The notes under the pieces: generated by a model
What the model was told of the DNA's origin: nothing
Database searches by the model: none
The model's input: the letters and a program-made list of their open reading frames with translations, nothing else
Origin: a virus
Virus record (IMG/VR): IMGVR_UViG_3300009136_000035
Location: 1 to 23,824 of that record
Strand: one strand, 5' to 3'
DNA: 23,824 bases
Made by a program: the position numbers and the translations under genes
In this document: positions 1 through 7,800 of the stretch, piece after piece
How the letters are laid out: every line of letters begins with the position of its first letter
Numbering within the stretch: position 1 is the stretch's first letter

Positions 1-28
1 AGTTCATTCTTGCTAATTGTCCTGACAT
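1..28 (-). CDS. Start of a downstream gene, cut by the window edge
   Basis: Only the first nine codons are present (MSGQLARMN and onwards). The start is supported by an AGGAGA ribosome binding site at 34-39, five bases before the ATG, and by its position just after the hairpin that closes the tail-spike unit. In T7 the genes after the tail fibre are holin and small terminase subunit, so one of these is possible by position, but nine residues do not identify the product. Confidence 0.6.
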
Positions 29-53
29 TACTGTCTCCTATTGTTTGGTTGTT

Positions 54-90
54 AATAACAATCATAATACCCACTCCTAAGAATGGGTAT
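54..90 (-). terminator. Terminator-like hairpin A, after tail spike 2
   Basis: On the minus strand a 10-bp stem (67-76 with 81-90) closes a 4-base loop; the stem includes one G-U pair (74 with 83). It is followed in the transcript by TTATGATTGTTATT (positions 66-53). The same architecture recurs at 2128-2164 and 16110-16146. The position between the end of the spike unit and the next gene's ribosome binding site fits transcription termination or processing by the phage polymerase. The U-tract is weak for a host-type terminator. Confidence 0.6.
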
Positions 91-97
91 GAGTTTG

Positions 98-145
98 TTA
101 CTTAGCTTTACATTCTTCCCTGATTGCTAGTAGTTCTTTATTCAT
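98..145 (-). CDS. 15-codon mini-ORF after tail spike 2
   Basis: Reads MNKELLAIREECKAK and stops with TAA. The ATG lies 7 bases after the TGA of the spike gene, in a CTAAATG context shared with the second copy at 2172-2219. There is no clear Shine-Dalgarno site, so translation would depend on coupling to, or reinitiation from, the spike gene. Fourteen of fifteen residues match the other copy. Two of the four nucleotide differences are synonymous, which hints at coding, but the identity runs on 8 bases past the stop. It could equally be a conserved 3' untranslated element. Function unknown. Confidence 0.35.
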   Translation of the reverse strand: MNKELLAIREECKAK

Positions 146-152
146 TTAGATG

Positions 153-2087
153 TCACGACGACGTTACTCTTGATATCTCGTTCCATTCACTTAGTGCGGT
201 ATTGTATGCCAAGGTTAAGCTGCTTCTAATATCACTTAGCGTGAAGTCCGCGGAGCCATCTAACCTTATGTTGCCAGTTGCATGTTTCACTGTAACCGCC
301 CTAGAGCTAGTTTCTAGTTTAAGTGTTAGCCATTCATCTTGCCCTCTACCGTCAGTGTTTATTGTAGCTAGGTCATCGGAAGCTGCGTTAGCTTCGGTAT
401 CAACCTTATGTGTACCTGCATACACCTGAATCACGCCGGTATCAATAGTTAACTCGTAAGGTTCCGAGGCTAAAGTGGTTATATTGTGGTTATTCCTCTC
501 GTACTCGACAAGTAGTGACGCGGCCCCTGTAGGCCCTGTACAACCATCTTGACAGCCGTTATTAGTAAATACAATAGACGGTTGCGCTGGTGACGAACCT
601 TGCACACTTAAATCAAGGAATGACCCACTAACAGTCTCAGCCCAGTTACCATCAACAATAGCCCTATTCTCGTCAACTTGATTACCTACTATCCATCGGT
701 AAACATGCTCAATAGACCCTTTAACTTTATTGTCTCTAACTGTAATACCTTGGCTTTTTGCTGTTGCATCGGTTACATTAAATTGAACCATCGCCCTAGA
801 GTCACTAGACGGGGTTCCGGTAACGGTTAGTTCATTGTTGATTACTGTACACTGTATGTTATCTGGGGTAGGTCTTTCAGTAATTGATACTACAGTGTCA
901 ACCCTCATTCCTTCATGGTGAATTTTTGCACCGTCTACAGTCCCGCCAGCATACTGTAAATTTATTTCATCAAGGCCATCATAAAGCGAGCGATATATCG
1001 AGGGAGAATTAATAGTGTTACTAACTACCTGAGATTTGATAGAGCGGCCTTCACACTCTTCAAACCTTGCTCCGGCTTGTACCGTTAAGTTTGCAATCTT
1101 ATCTGTGGGCGCGTCAACCTTTAACCCGTCAGCGTCAGCCAGTACAGTGTTACTATTTTTTACATTCTTAAACTTTGCTTTACCTGTAATTACAGTACGA
1201 TTAACCCAGTCCGTAGCCGCTGTAGTGAAATGGGTTACTGTCAACCCTTCAGTGACACACCCTGACGTCCTATCATCATCTGCACCATTCGTTTCGCCCT
1301 CAAAAACAACACTTGTAAAGCCTCCACGTATAAAGCAGTTTGTCACAGTGTTAGTATCTGGCGAGTTATTTTTTGCATTTATAAACTTACAAGACTCATC
1401 TATGTAAACACTACCGCGAGTTGTGGAAGTACTGGATTCATTTTCTATTTTAAAAGGAGTTGCTACTTTATCATCTCCATCGAAAGTCAATCCCTCCATT
1501 ACAAAAGCGCCTTGACATCCTGTAAACCTAACCATGTTAGCTCTGTTACTACCAGTCGCTTTAAATGTAGCATTCCCACTTAACCTTAAGCCGTTATTTA
1601 TTGCTTTGGTCACAGTGTCTAGCAGGAACGGCCCGTTATAGGCAACACCTTCTAAGTCATTAGATATCAGGTAGTCAAGCCAAGCGTCTGTAGCTGACGT
1701 ATCGTCTGTTACTCCATCCCCTACACCACCGAACGCTTTCAGAGCAGGTTCGTCCCCCGCCTTCAACTCCAAACTCAAGCTTAAACTTCCATGCGCTATA
1801 ATGTTGTATGTATTAGCAGTACCAGTCCCAGAGATAACATTGAATATACCATTAGCTCTCTCTTCTATAATTACTACATCTCCTACAGCTAGTGTAGTGT
1901 CAGCAGTAGCTTCTGCTACAGTATCAAAATAAAAAGGTGTGCGCTTATCTTCTATATCTGTAATTCTTTGTTCATGGTTAGCCGGTGCTATCGACTTCCA
2001 TTTTTCTCCGTCCCATCGGAATGTTACTATCCCCACAGTGAATGTATCACCAGTAGTTGGGCTTGCTGGGTATTGTGGCAAAGCCAT
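153..2087 (-). CDS. Second tail spike / beta-helix receptor-binding protein (644 aa)
   Basis: A virion surface protein likely to bind or degrade host polysaccharide. It lacks the T7 gp17 anchor. Residues 1-35 form a short FRWDGEKW-type repeat common at phage fibre N-termini. Residues 51-108 are nearly identical to residues 182-237 of the preceding spike. Residues about 117-150 (FGGVGDGVTDDTSATDAW) are the usual entry into a pectate-lyase-like right-handed beta-helix. The last ~85 residues (GTHKVDTEANAASDD, then AVTVKHATGNIRLDG) resemble a C-terminal domain often found on phage fibres. The start follows AGGAG with good spacing. Attachment through spike 1 or another tail protein is inferred, and a depolymerase activity is likely but not visible as a motif. 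Confidence 0.85.
   Translation of the reverse strand: MALPQYPASPTTGDTFTVGIVTFRWDGEKWKSIAPANHEQRITDIEDKRTPFYFDTVAEATADTTLAVGDVVIIEERANGIFNVISGTGTANTYNIIAHGSLSLSLELKAGDEPALKAFGGVGDGVTDDTSATDAWLDYLISNDLEGVAYNGPFLLDTVTKAINNGLRLSGNATFKATGSNRANMVRFTGCQGAFVMEGLTFDGDDKVATPFKIENESSTSTTRGSVYIDESCKFINAKNNSPDTNTVTNCFIRGGFTSVVFEGETNGADDDRTSGCVTEGLTVTHFTTAATDWVNRTVITGKAKFKNVKNSNTVLADADGLKVDAPTDKIANLTVQAGARFEECEGRSIKSQVVSNTINSPSIYRSLYDGLDEINLQYAGGTVDGAKIHHEGMRVDTVVSITERPTPDNIQCTVINNELTVTGTPSSDSRAMVQFNVTDATAKSQGITVRDNKVKGSIEHVYRWIVGNQVDENRAIVDGNWAETVSGSFLDLSVQGSSPAQPSIVFTNNGCQDGCTGPTGAASLLVEYERNNHNITTLASEPYELTIDTGVIQVYAGTHKVDTEANAASDDLATINTDGRGQDEWLTLKLETSSRAVTVKHATGNIRLDGSADFTLSDIRSSLTLAYNTALSEWNEISRVTSS
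1764..1937 (-). repeat. Shared adapter module, copy in tail spike 2
   Basis: Encodes residues 51-108 of spike 2, including TVAEATADT, ERANGIF and VISGTGTANTYNIIAHGSLS. The second copy is at 4123-4290. The protein is close to identical in its second half, and the DNA is also clearly similar, with mostly synonymous changes. In both spikes the module sits just before the beta-helix, as an adapter or oligomerisation neck would. Confidence 0.85.
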
Positions 2088-2127
2088 AATATTCTCCTGT
2101 GTTAATTTAATTTAGTTGTTAAGTTGA

Positions 2128-2164
2128 AATAACAATCATAAACCCCTCTCGTGAGAAAGGGGTT
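2128..2164 (-). terminator. Terminator-like hairpin B, after tail spike 1
   Basis: A 10-bp stem on the minus strand (2141-2150 with 2155-2164) with a 4-base loop, AACCCCT pairing with AGGGGTT, and a G-U pair at 2148/2157. It is followed by TTTATGATTGTTATTT. It lies between the two spike genes and shares architecture with hairpin A and hairpin C. Probably a terminator for the phage polymerase, partial enough to allow readthrough into spike 2. Confidence 0.65.
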
Positions 2165-2171
2165 GAGTTTG

Positions 2172-2219
2172 TTACTTAGCTTTGCATTCTTCCCTGATTT
2201 GTAGTAATTCTTTATTCAT
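2172..2219 (-). CDS. 15-codon mini-ORF after tail spike 1
   Basis: Reads MNKELLQIREECKAK, then TAA, starting four bases after the TAA of the spike gene in the context CTAAATG. No Shine-Dalgarno site is visible. It differs from the copy at 98-145 by Q7 to A and two synonymous codons. A basic/acidic amphipathic peptide is possible, but translation is unproven and a structured untranslated region is the alternative. Confidence 0.35.
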   Translation of the reverse strand: MNKELLQIREECKAK

Positions 2220-2223
2220 TTAG

Positions 2224-4833
2224 TTAGGTTAATCGTCTTGTTGTTGCGTATTGGAACGAGACTGGTATATGATAATTACTAGCGACTGGGAAGCCTGTAT
2301 TATAGGCTAGTTGGTCAAAGCTAATCCAAGCACTAGTAGGGATTGAACCGCTAATACCGCCCGGCATTGCTACCATCCCTGTATTACCTACTGAGCCAGT
2401 TTCAACTGTTCCGATATAAGGGAAGCCGTAAGACGGTCCGATAGAACCTATTGTTTTTGTAGGTAGGTTTTGTAGCTTAACAATCGTTGTGGCAGTCGTT
2501 ATGTCGAAGTTAATAAATCCGGTCACAGTTACGACACCGTTCTTAACAGTTAAGTTTAGGTTGCTATCATTTATAGTTATAGTCCCTCCACCACCTCCGT
2601 TAGCTATATCTGTTGATGGTATCGGGTAGTTATCGACATCAACTGTACTAGCGTAATCTATTGTTATATCAGTATCATACATAGTTAACGCGGCTGTATC
2701 TTCCAGTATAGCGTTATCTAGGATGATGGAATCGGTTATTGTGAAGGTTTGATCTCCAGCCTCCATGAAATTAACTGTTGTCTGCGAGGTGGACCCTCTC
2801 ATAACCCCTTGATTACCAGTTACAGTAAAGTTTGAAAACGATGAAAAAGGTGCGCCTGATGTTATAGTCCCTCTAATAAAGGCATTTTTTAAATCACCAC
2901 ACTTGTTGTTTGTTATTCTATAAAAGCCTCCGTCAATTTCAGGATCTGTAAAATTAACAAACCAAGACGCCTTTTGCTCATCATCATCTGCTGCAACAAC
3001 ATCGAGAGTTTTACTTGGTCTGAGCGATGCTGCATATGTATTATTGTCTATAGTCCAGTTGATAGCTTTAGATACTTGGACTATAGCAAGTAACACATCC
3101 TGTCTAACTTCATTATCTGAGACAATTTCATCTTTACCCCTAAGCAAAAAGCCATTTCTGACACCAGTTATAGTGTTATATTTAAAGGAATTATGCTCTG
3201 AACTTTCGTGGCTGCCAAACCCACTAGATCCAGTATTGCTTGGTAGGTCTGACCCAGTACTATCAAGGCCAGAGCCGTCCGCATGATTGCTCCACACCTT
3301 GCACCCTCTTGACGGGATTTGTCCGCTAATATCTACACCCCTACGACATTCCGAAAAGCTAGAATATAACACACTACAGTTAATTGAGTCGTTTATCTGT
3401 GCTCCGTAGCCAGTCCCAGACCCGTTAGATCCGGCCACGTTCAGATTACTAGATACTGTATTATAAGACTGAGCAATATTAACACCTTGGGTTTGCGCCT
3501 TCTTTACAGAGCAATACCTAAATTCTCCATCAACGCATCCCCGAAGCTCTGCACCTACTTTGGCCTCTTGTGTGGCGTACTCGATATTTAAATTGCTTAT
3601 TCTTGGAGTAATTCTCTGTATTCTTGTTATAGTTACCGTTTCACCCGATACATCGTAATTATCATAAAGCAGGCCCTGTAAACTCCAAGTTGTCCCGCTT
3701 ATGGATTGTATGATCGCAAGCTCGCCTTTCCTCATATCCTCCGTAGGTGTTGGGTCAAGAGGCCATAGCGCGGTAGATTTCAGTTCAATTAAATCGCCTT
3801 CAGAAAAGCCTGTCGAGGAACTAACAACAATTGATGCCGTTTGTATCTGTGCGTCAGATGCCAGTGTTGTAGACACTCCTGTCGCATCAGCTCCGACTAA
3901 AAGACCATTAAAGCCTACAGGCTTTAGTGTTGCACCGTTAGCTTGCCAATTAATCCCTACTTTACACTCTATATCTGCTGTAGTAGTGTTAAAAACCTCA
4001 TCACTATCAGACAGTACTGTAACGTTATTAGACTCTAGATATGTCATTAACGCATTAAGCCCAGCGCTGTCATCAGCTTGTCCAAGCCCCCAGTGTCTTG
4101 TTTTTGTTTCCCCTTTTACCCCCAGTTCTAAACTTAAACTTAAACTTCCATGTGCTATAATGTTGTATGTATTAGCTGTACCAGTTCCAGAGATAACATC
4201 GAATATCCCGTTAGCTCTTTCTGCTATCTGTACAGTATTACCTTCGACTAGACTGGTATCAGCAGTTGCTTCTGCTACTGTAGCGAACGGTATAATCCTG
4301 TTAGGTGCATCTACTACACTAGGATTTTCTTCTACCCACTGCCCACTATCATCGTCCATATACCATACATACGTGGTAGCCTCTGATGGCTTATACCAAC
4401 GTATACCGTCAATAACTGGGTCGGTGGGTCTAGCCTCTTGAACAAAACTTGCGCCTTGTCCAACTTGTATTAAATCCCCTATAATAGTAGATGGTCCTGT
4501 TACGTAACCGTCTTCTACTTCTTCTAGAATCATCAGTGATTGGTCATACGAGTCGTCTATATTCGATTCTTTAAATATGGAACCATCGTTATAATCATTT
4601 ACTTTTGTATCTCTTGGTACTACTCTACGGATGTGGAATTGTAGAGTATTAGCTACAGGTGCAGTTAGTTGAATCTGAGAATCATTAACCCAAGTGTAAG
4701 CTATCTGCGTTGTGTACGCGTCTGTATCTAAATATACGTAAACGTATTCACGTTTAATGAACCCGTTTACGAAATCTATGGGATACAATACTTGTGCACC
4801 ATCACTAGTGTAACTTCGTATTGTTTTAGCCAT
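2224..4833 (-). CDS. Tail fibre/spike 1 with T7 gp17-type anchor (869 aa)
   Basis: Receptor-binding protein fixed to the tail. Residues 1-110 match the T7 gp17 N-terminal virion-attachment domain (Phage_T7_tail family): MAKTIRSYTSDGAQVLYPIDF, IQLTAPVANTLQFHIRRVV, YNDGSIFKESNID. Residues about 135-172 form a WYKPSEATTYVWYMDDDSGQW segment common in fibres. Residues 182-237 are the module shared with spike 2. From about 250 (GQADDSAGLNALMTYLE) a long beta-helix with many short Asn/Ser/Thr-rich turns runs to roughly 640, followed by a distinct C-terminal region. Unlike T7 gp17 there is no obvious coiled-coil shaft. The ATG directly follows the TAA of the ejection-protein gene. A polysaccharide-degrading role is likely but unproven. 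Confidence 0.9.
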   Translation of the reverse strand: MAKTIRSYTSDGAQVLYPIDFVNGFIKREYVYVYLDTDAYTTQIAYTWVNDSQIQLTAPVANTLQFHIRRVVPRDTKVNDYNDGSIFKESNIDDSYDQSLMILEEVEDGYVTGPSTIIGDLIQVGQGASFVQEARPTDPVIDGIRWYKPSEATTYVWYMDDDSGQWVEENPSVVDAPNRIIPFATVAEATADTSLVEGNTVQIAERANGIFDVISGTGTANTYNIIAHGSLSLSLELGVKGETKTRHWGLGQADDSAGLNALMTYLESNNVTVLSDSDEVFNTTTADIECKVGINWQANGATLKPVGFNGLLVGADATGVSTTLASDAQIQTASIVVSSSTGFSEGDLIELKSTALWPLDPTPTEDMRKGELAIIQSISGTTWSLQGLLYDNYDVSGETVTITRIQRITPRISNLNIEYATQEAKVGAELRGCVDGEFRYCSVKKAQTQGVNIAQSYNTVSSNLNVAGSNGSGTGYGAQINDSINCSVLYSSFSECRRGVDISGQIPSRGCKVWSNHADGSGLDSTGSDLPSNTGSSGFGSHESSEHNSFKYNTITGVRNGFLLRGKDEIVSDNEVRQDVLLAIVQVSKAINWTIDNNTYAASLRPSKTLDVVAADDDEQKASWFVNFTDPEIDGGFYRITNNKCGDLKNAFIRGTITSGAPFSSFSNFTVTGNQGVMRGSTSQTTVNFMEAGDQTFTITDSIILDNAILEDTAALTMYDTDITIDYASTVDVDNYPIPSTDIANGGGGGTITINDSNLNLTVKNGVVTVTGFINFDITTATTIVKLQNLPTKTIGSIGPSYGFPYIGTVETGSVGNTGMVAMPGGISGSIPTSAWISFDQLAYNTGFPVASNYHIPVSFQYATTRRLT
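4123..4290 (-). repeat. Shared adapter module, copy in tail spike 1
   Basis: Encodes residues 182-237 of spike 1, including TVAEATADTS, ERANGIFDVISGTGTANTY and AHGSLSLSLEL. It is partner to 1764-1937. Downstream of the module the two proteins share no obvious sequence, as expected if the module is a swap junction. Confidence 0.85.
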
Positions 4834-7800
4834 TTATTCTTCTCCGAATATTTCTCGCAGTCCTGCTAACGTCATGTCACCTGCTGCTGTGTTTTGTAAA
4901 GGTACTAGATTAATTGCTGCATCCATCTGACCTTTCTTATCGTTTAGCCCCGAGGCATTCCAATAATCAAAAGCTGTGCTGAGTGCTGGTACTTGTCCAA
5001 GCAATTTTTGTACATCACCATCTTGCGATGCGCTGTACGAATCTAGTACTAAGTCGTATGTGTCTGGGTACATTCCAAATTGTGTTATGTACTTTGTCAC
5101 ATCCATTTGTTTTCCGTTTGGCTCTTTCCAATCACTACCTGTTATTGCTGATACACCTACGCCCAATGCTGCGAACTTTGAATATCTAACTAAACCGGCC
5201 ATAGCAGAGTTGAGCATTACGCCCGTTACTGCTTCTTTATCTGCGAACGCCATTGAGCGCCCTAGTGATTTGTTTTGTGCCACAATAGGCATTTGTCTAA
5301 ATTGCATTGCTAAAGCCATAAGTGGTTTATTCATCCACGGTGGCATCTCTCCAACTAATGTTCTTTGAATCTGTTGTGCTTCATCTCGAATCATTGCGTA
5401 CTGGAATTTCTCTCTAGCTGCTTTAGGCCATTTGTCTACATTTAATTTCTTTGGGAAACCGTTGTCGTCGAACTCAACAATATTTTTAAATACTGCTTCT
5501 AAGTCTGCGTCTTTTCCTAACGTATCTGTTAAGCCTACATCTGCCATCCTACCGTTACCCATCTTACCAGTACCGTGTTTGAAATGGTTAGCTATATCTA
5601 CTACAAAGCTTGCTTGTGTTACTCTTGTTTGGAAACGACGTACTGCGTTGTATCCACTAATTTTACCTAGTGCTCTACTTGCTGTAGCCTTGTACTTTCC
5701 GAACGTTGCTTTGTCTGCCATCCATAGCGACAGTTTCCTAGTGTTTCCTATCTTCCCTAGCTCCGCTTGGTCAAGATGTACTGACTGTCTATCTAGCCAT
5801 TCTAGGTCGTCTGTTATCTTAGAAATCGACTGTATTTCCCCCATAAGGTTGTTATTCTCTACGCTCTCACCAGCCATATCGAATATCTGTTTAACTGTCT
5901 TTTTGTTAGAAAACATGTTAATAGTAGCTCTGGTTATTACTTGACCAGTCTCTATCAACTGAGCTGTACCTAGCCCACCCATCTTAGTAAGTGCTGCTAA
6001 ATCTTTAATCTGTCGTAGTTCTTCTGTCAAACCACCTTGTGTCGGTCTACCAAACATTGAATCAATGACATCATCAAAGTACTGCTCGTGTACTTTCGTA
6101 CTTACGCCTTTATCGATACCTTCTTGAATCATGTTCTTCTTAAATACATCTATGTCTGATAGTGATGTTAGCATACCATCCGTTGACTTTGATAACCCGA
6201 CCCAACCTGCTAAACGATTACTGTACTTTGTTGCTAGTCCGACAACTTCGTCGTCTAATAAATCTAATACAGATAACCCTTCTAGTTCTGTTGTTGTATC
6301 TAAATCTTCACGGTGCTTTGCTCTACTATCTGAAGTTGGCATGTACAAATCCGGGCTGTTACCGTCTGTGTCCATTACTTCTTTCATCAAGTTCTCAGCC
6401 ATCTCTCTCGCGTCGGTCTTTGGTCGCGGGTTAGTCCCTGCGTCCATAGCTCTTTCGTAAGCTTTAGTTAGTACTCTTAATACTTTCTCTTGCCCGTGCG
6501 TGTTTATTGCACCTCGAAATTTACCATCTTGCCATACGTGAGGAATGTAGTGTTTAACTTTCTTATCTTTATGAAATCCACCGATGCTATTGTCCACCAT
6601 TTTACTGTGAGCATTAGCCATGTACTTGTCCCAATCATCGACGAAATCTAAAATCGATTTGTCTAAGTTCTGTGGCAATGGTTTTCCTTGTCTTCTCAAC
6701 TCTTGAATCATAAATACTTCACGGTTGAATTGTTTGACTACTGGGCTGTCTGCCCCTGCAAATTGTTGCGCCCCCATCTTCCCTACGGAACCTTTACCTT
6801 TACTTACTGCGTAAGCGTCCATAGCTCGCGTGTAGTTAGGTATTATCTGCATAGCCGACTCAAGATACTCTGCTTGTCTAATAACTCCACCAGTAGCCTT
6901 TCTGCGGATGTTTCCACCGAATCCTCTACCGACTTCTGTAACATTAGCCCCGAAGAACTGCATAGAGGTTAGTTTACCCTCTTGGAACTTGGTCCCGATG
7001 TCTTTAGTCCATACAGCCGCCAAGCGACCTATCTGGTCTAAAGCTCCTCTAGGCGTCATAGCAAGGTTTAAAATCTTCTGCCCACCAGTACGTACCCAGT
7101 TAGATAAACCGTCACCTACCTTCTTAATGGAGGCTGCTGATTCACTATTTACTGCTGCATCTACCCTAGCGTTAATATCAGAAAGTTCTTCTGGTGTTTT
7201 ATCTTTAGGTGGTTCGATAGTTGTATCCAGATAATCTAAGTCCTCTTCTTTCAAGGCTGTCTCTAAAGGGTCTGGTTTTGTTGGTGTACCGTCTACTGTG
7301 GATGCGGCCTTGTTTAACTTGGCTCGCATCTTAGCTTCTTTAGCTATTGTATCCGATGCCCTAATTACTTCTACAACTAAATCTATGTCCTTTCGCATTA
7401 CCATTCTTTCGATGGTTGCTGCTTTGTCTCTTAGTAGTGCTTCTTTAACTTTTACTATGCGCTGGTTTTGTGCCCGGAATTCTGCCTTACCTTTTATTTC
7501 CTGTACACCTAGTTTCTTTGCAATTCCTTTTAACTTGTCGTTAAGGGTTGTAATGTTTTCTAGTGACGGGTTTTTATAAGCTTCGATAGTCTCCGACTTG
7601 TTGTACGCACGTGGTAATAAGTCTTGCTCTAAGTTGTCAGCTACTAATACGGTTTCTCCATCTCTGAACTCACCAGTATCATGCTTGTCTCTTACAGAAC
7701 CTACTTCAAATTCTTTTACTTCTCCTACACGTTGCACATCTGAAGATACTTCTACGCGGCCTCTACCATCTCGTAACTCTCGTAGTCTTTTAGAATACTC

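Larger units (their letters stand above)
54..149. repeat. Repeat unit copy A (mini-ORF plus hairpin) behind tail spike 2
   Basis: The unit consists of CTAAATG, the 15-codon ORF, CAAACTCA, a hairpin, and the 13-base block aataacaatcata (plus-strand 54-66). Copy B is at 2128-2223. The ORF and flank are about 90 percent identical between copies, while the hairpin stems differ by compensatory changes. Each copy sits directly behind a spike gene, so the unit probably travelled with the spike module when it was duplicated or exchanged. Confidence 0.75.
2128..2223. repeat. Repeat unit copy B (mini-ORF plus hairpin) behind tail spike 1
   Basis: Second copy of the unit at 54-149, again immediately behind a spike gene. 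The mini-ORF region differs at four of 48 bases. The 13-base block aataacaatcata (2128-2140) is identical. The loop and several stem pairs of the hairpin differ. Confidence 0.75.

Noticed and set aside
3701-4441. 246-aa plus-strand ORF opposite tail spike 1
   Set aside because: Antisense to a gene with clear family matches; no ribosome site or recognisable domain. The Ser/Val-rich composition is what the complementary strand of beta-helix codons gives.
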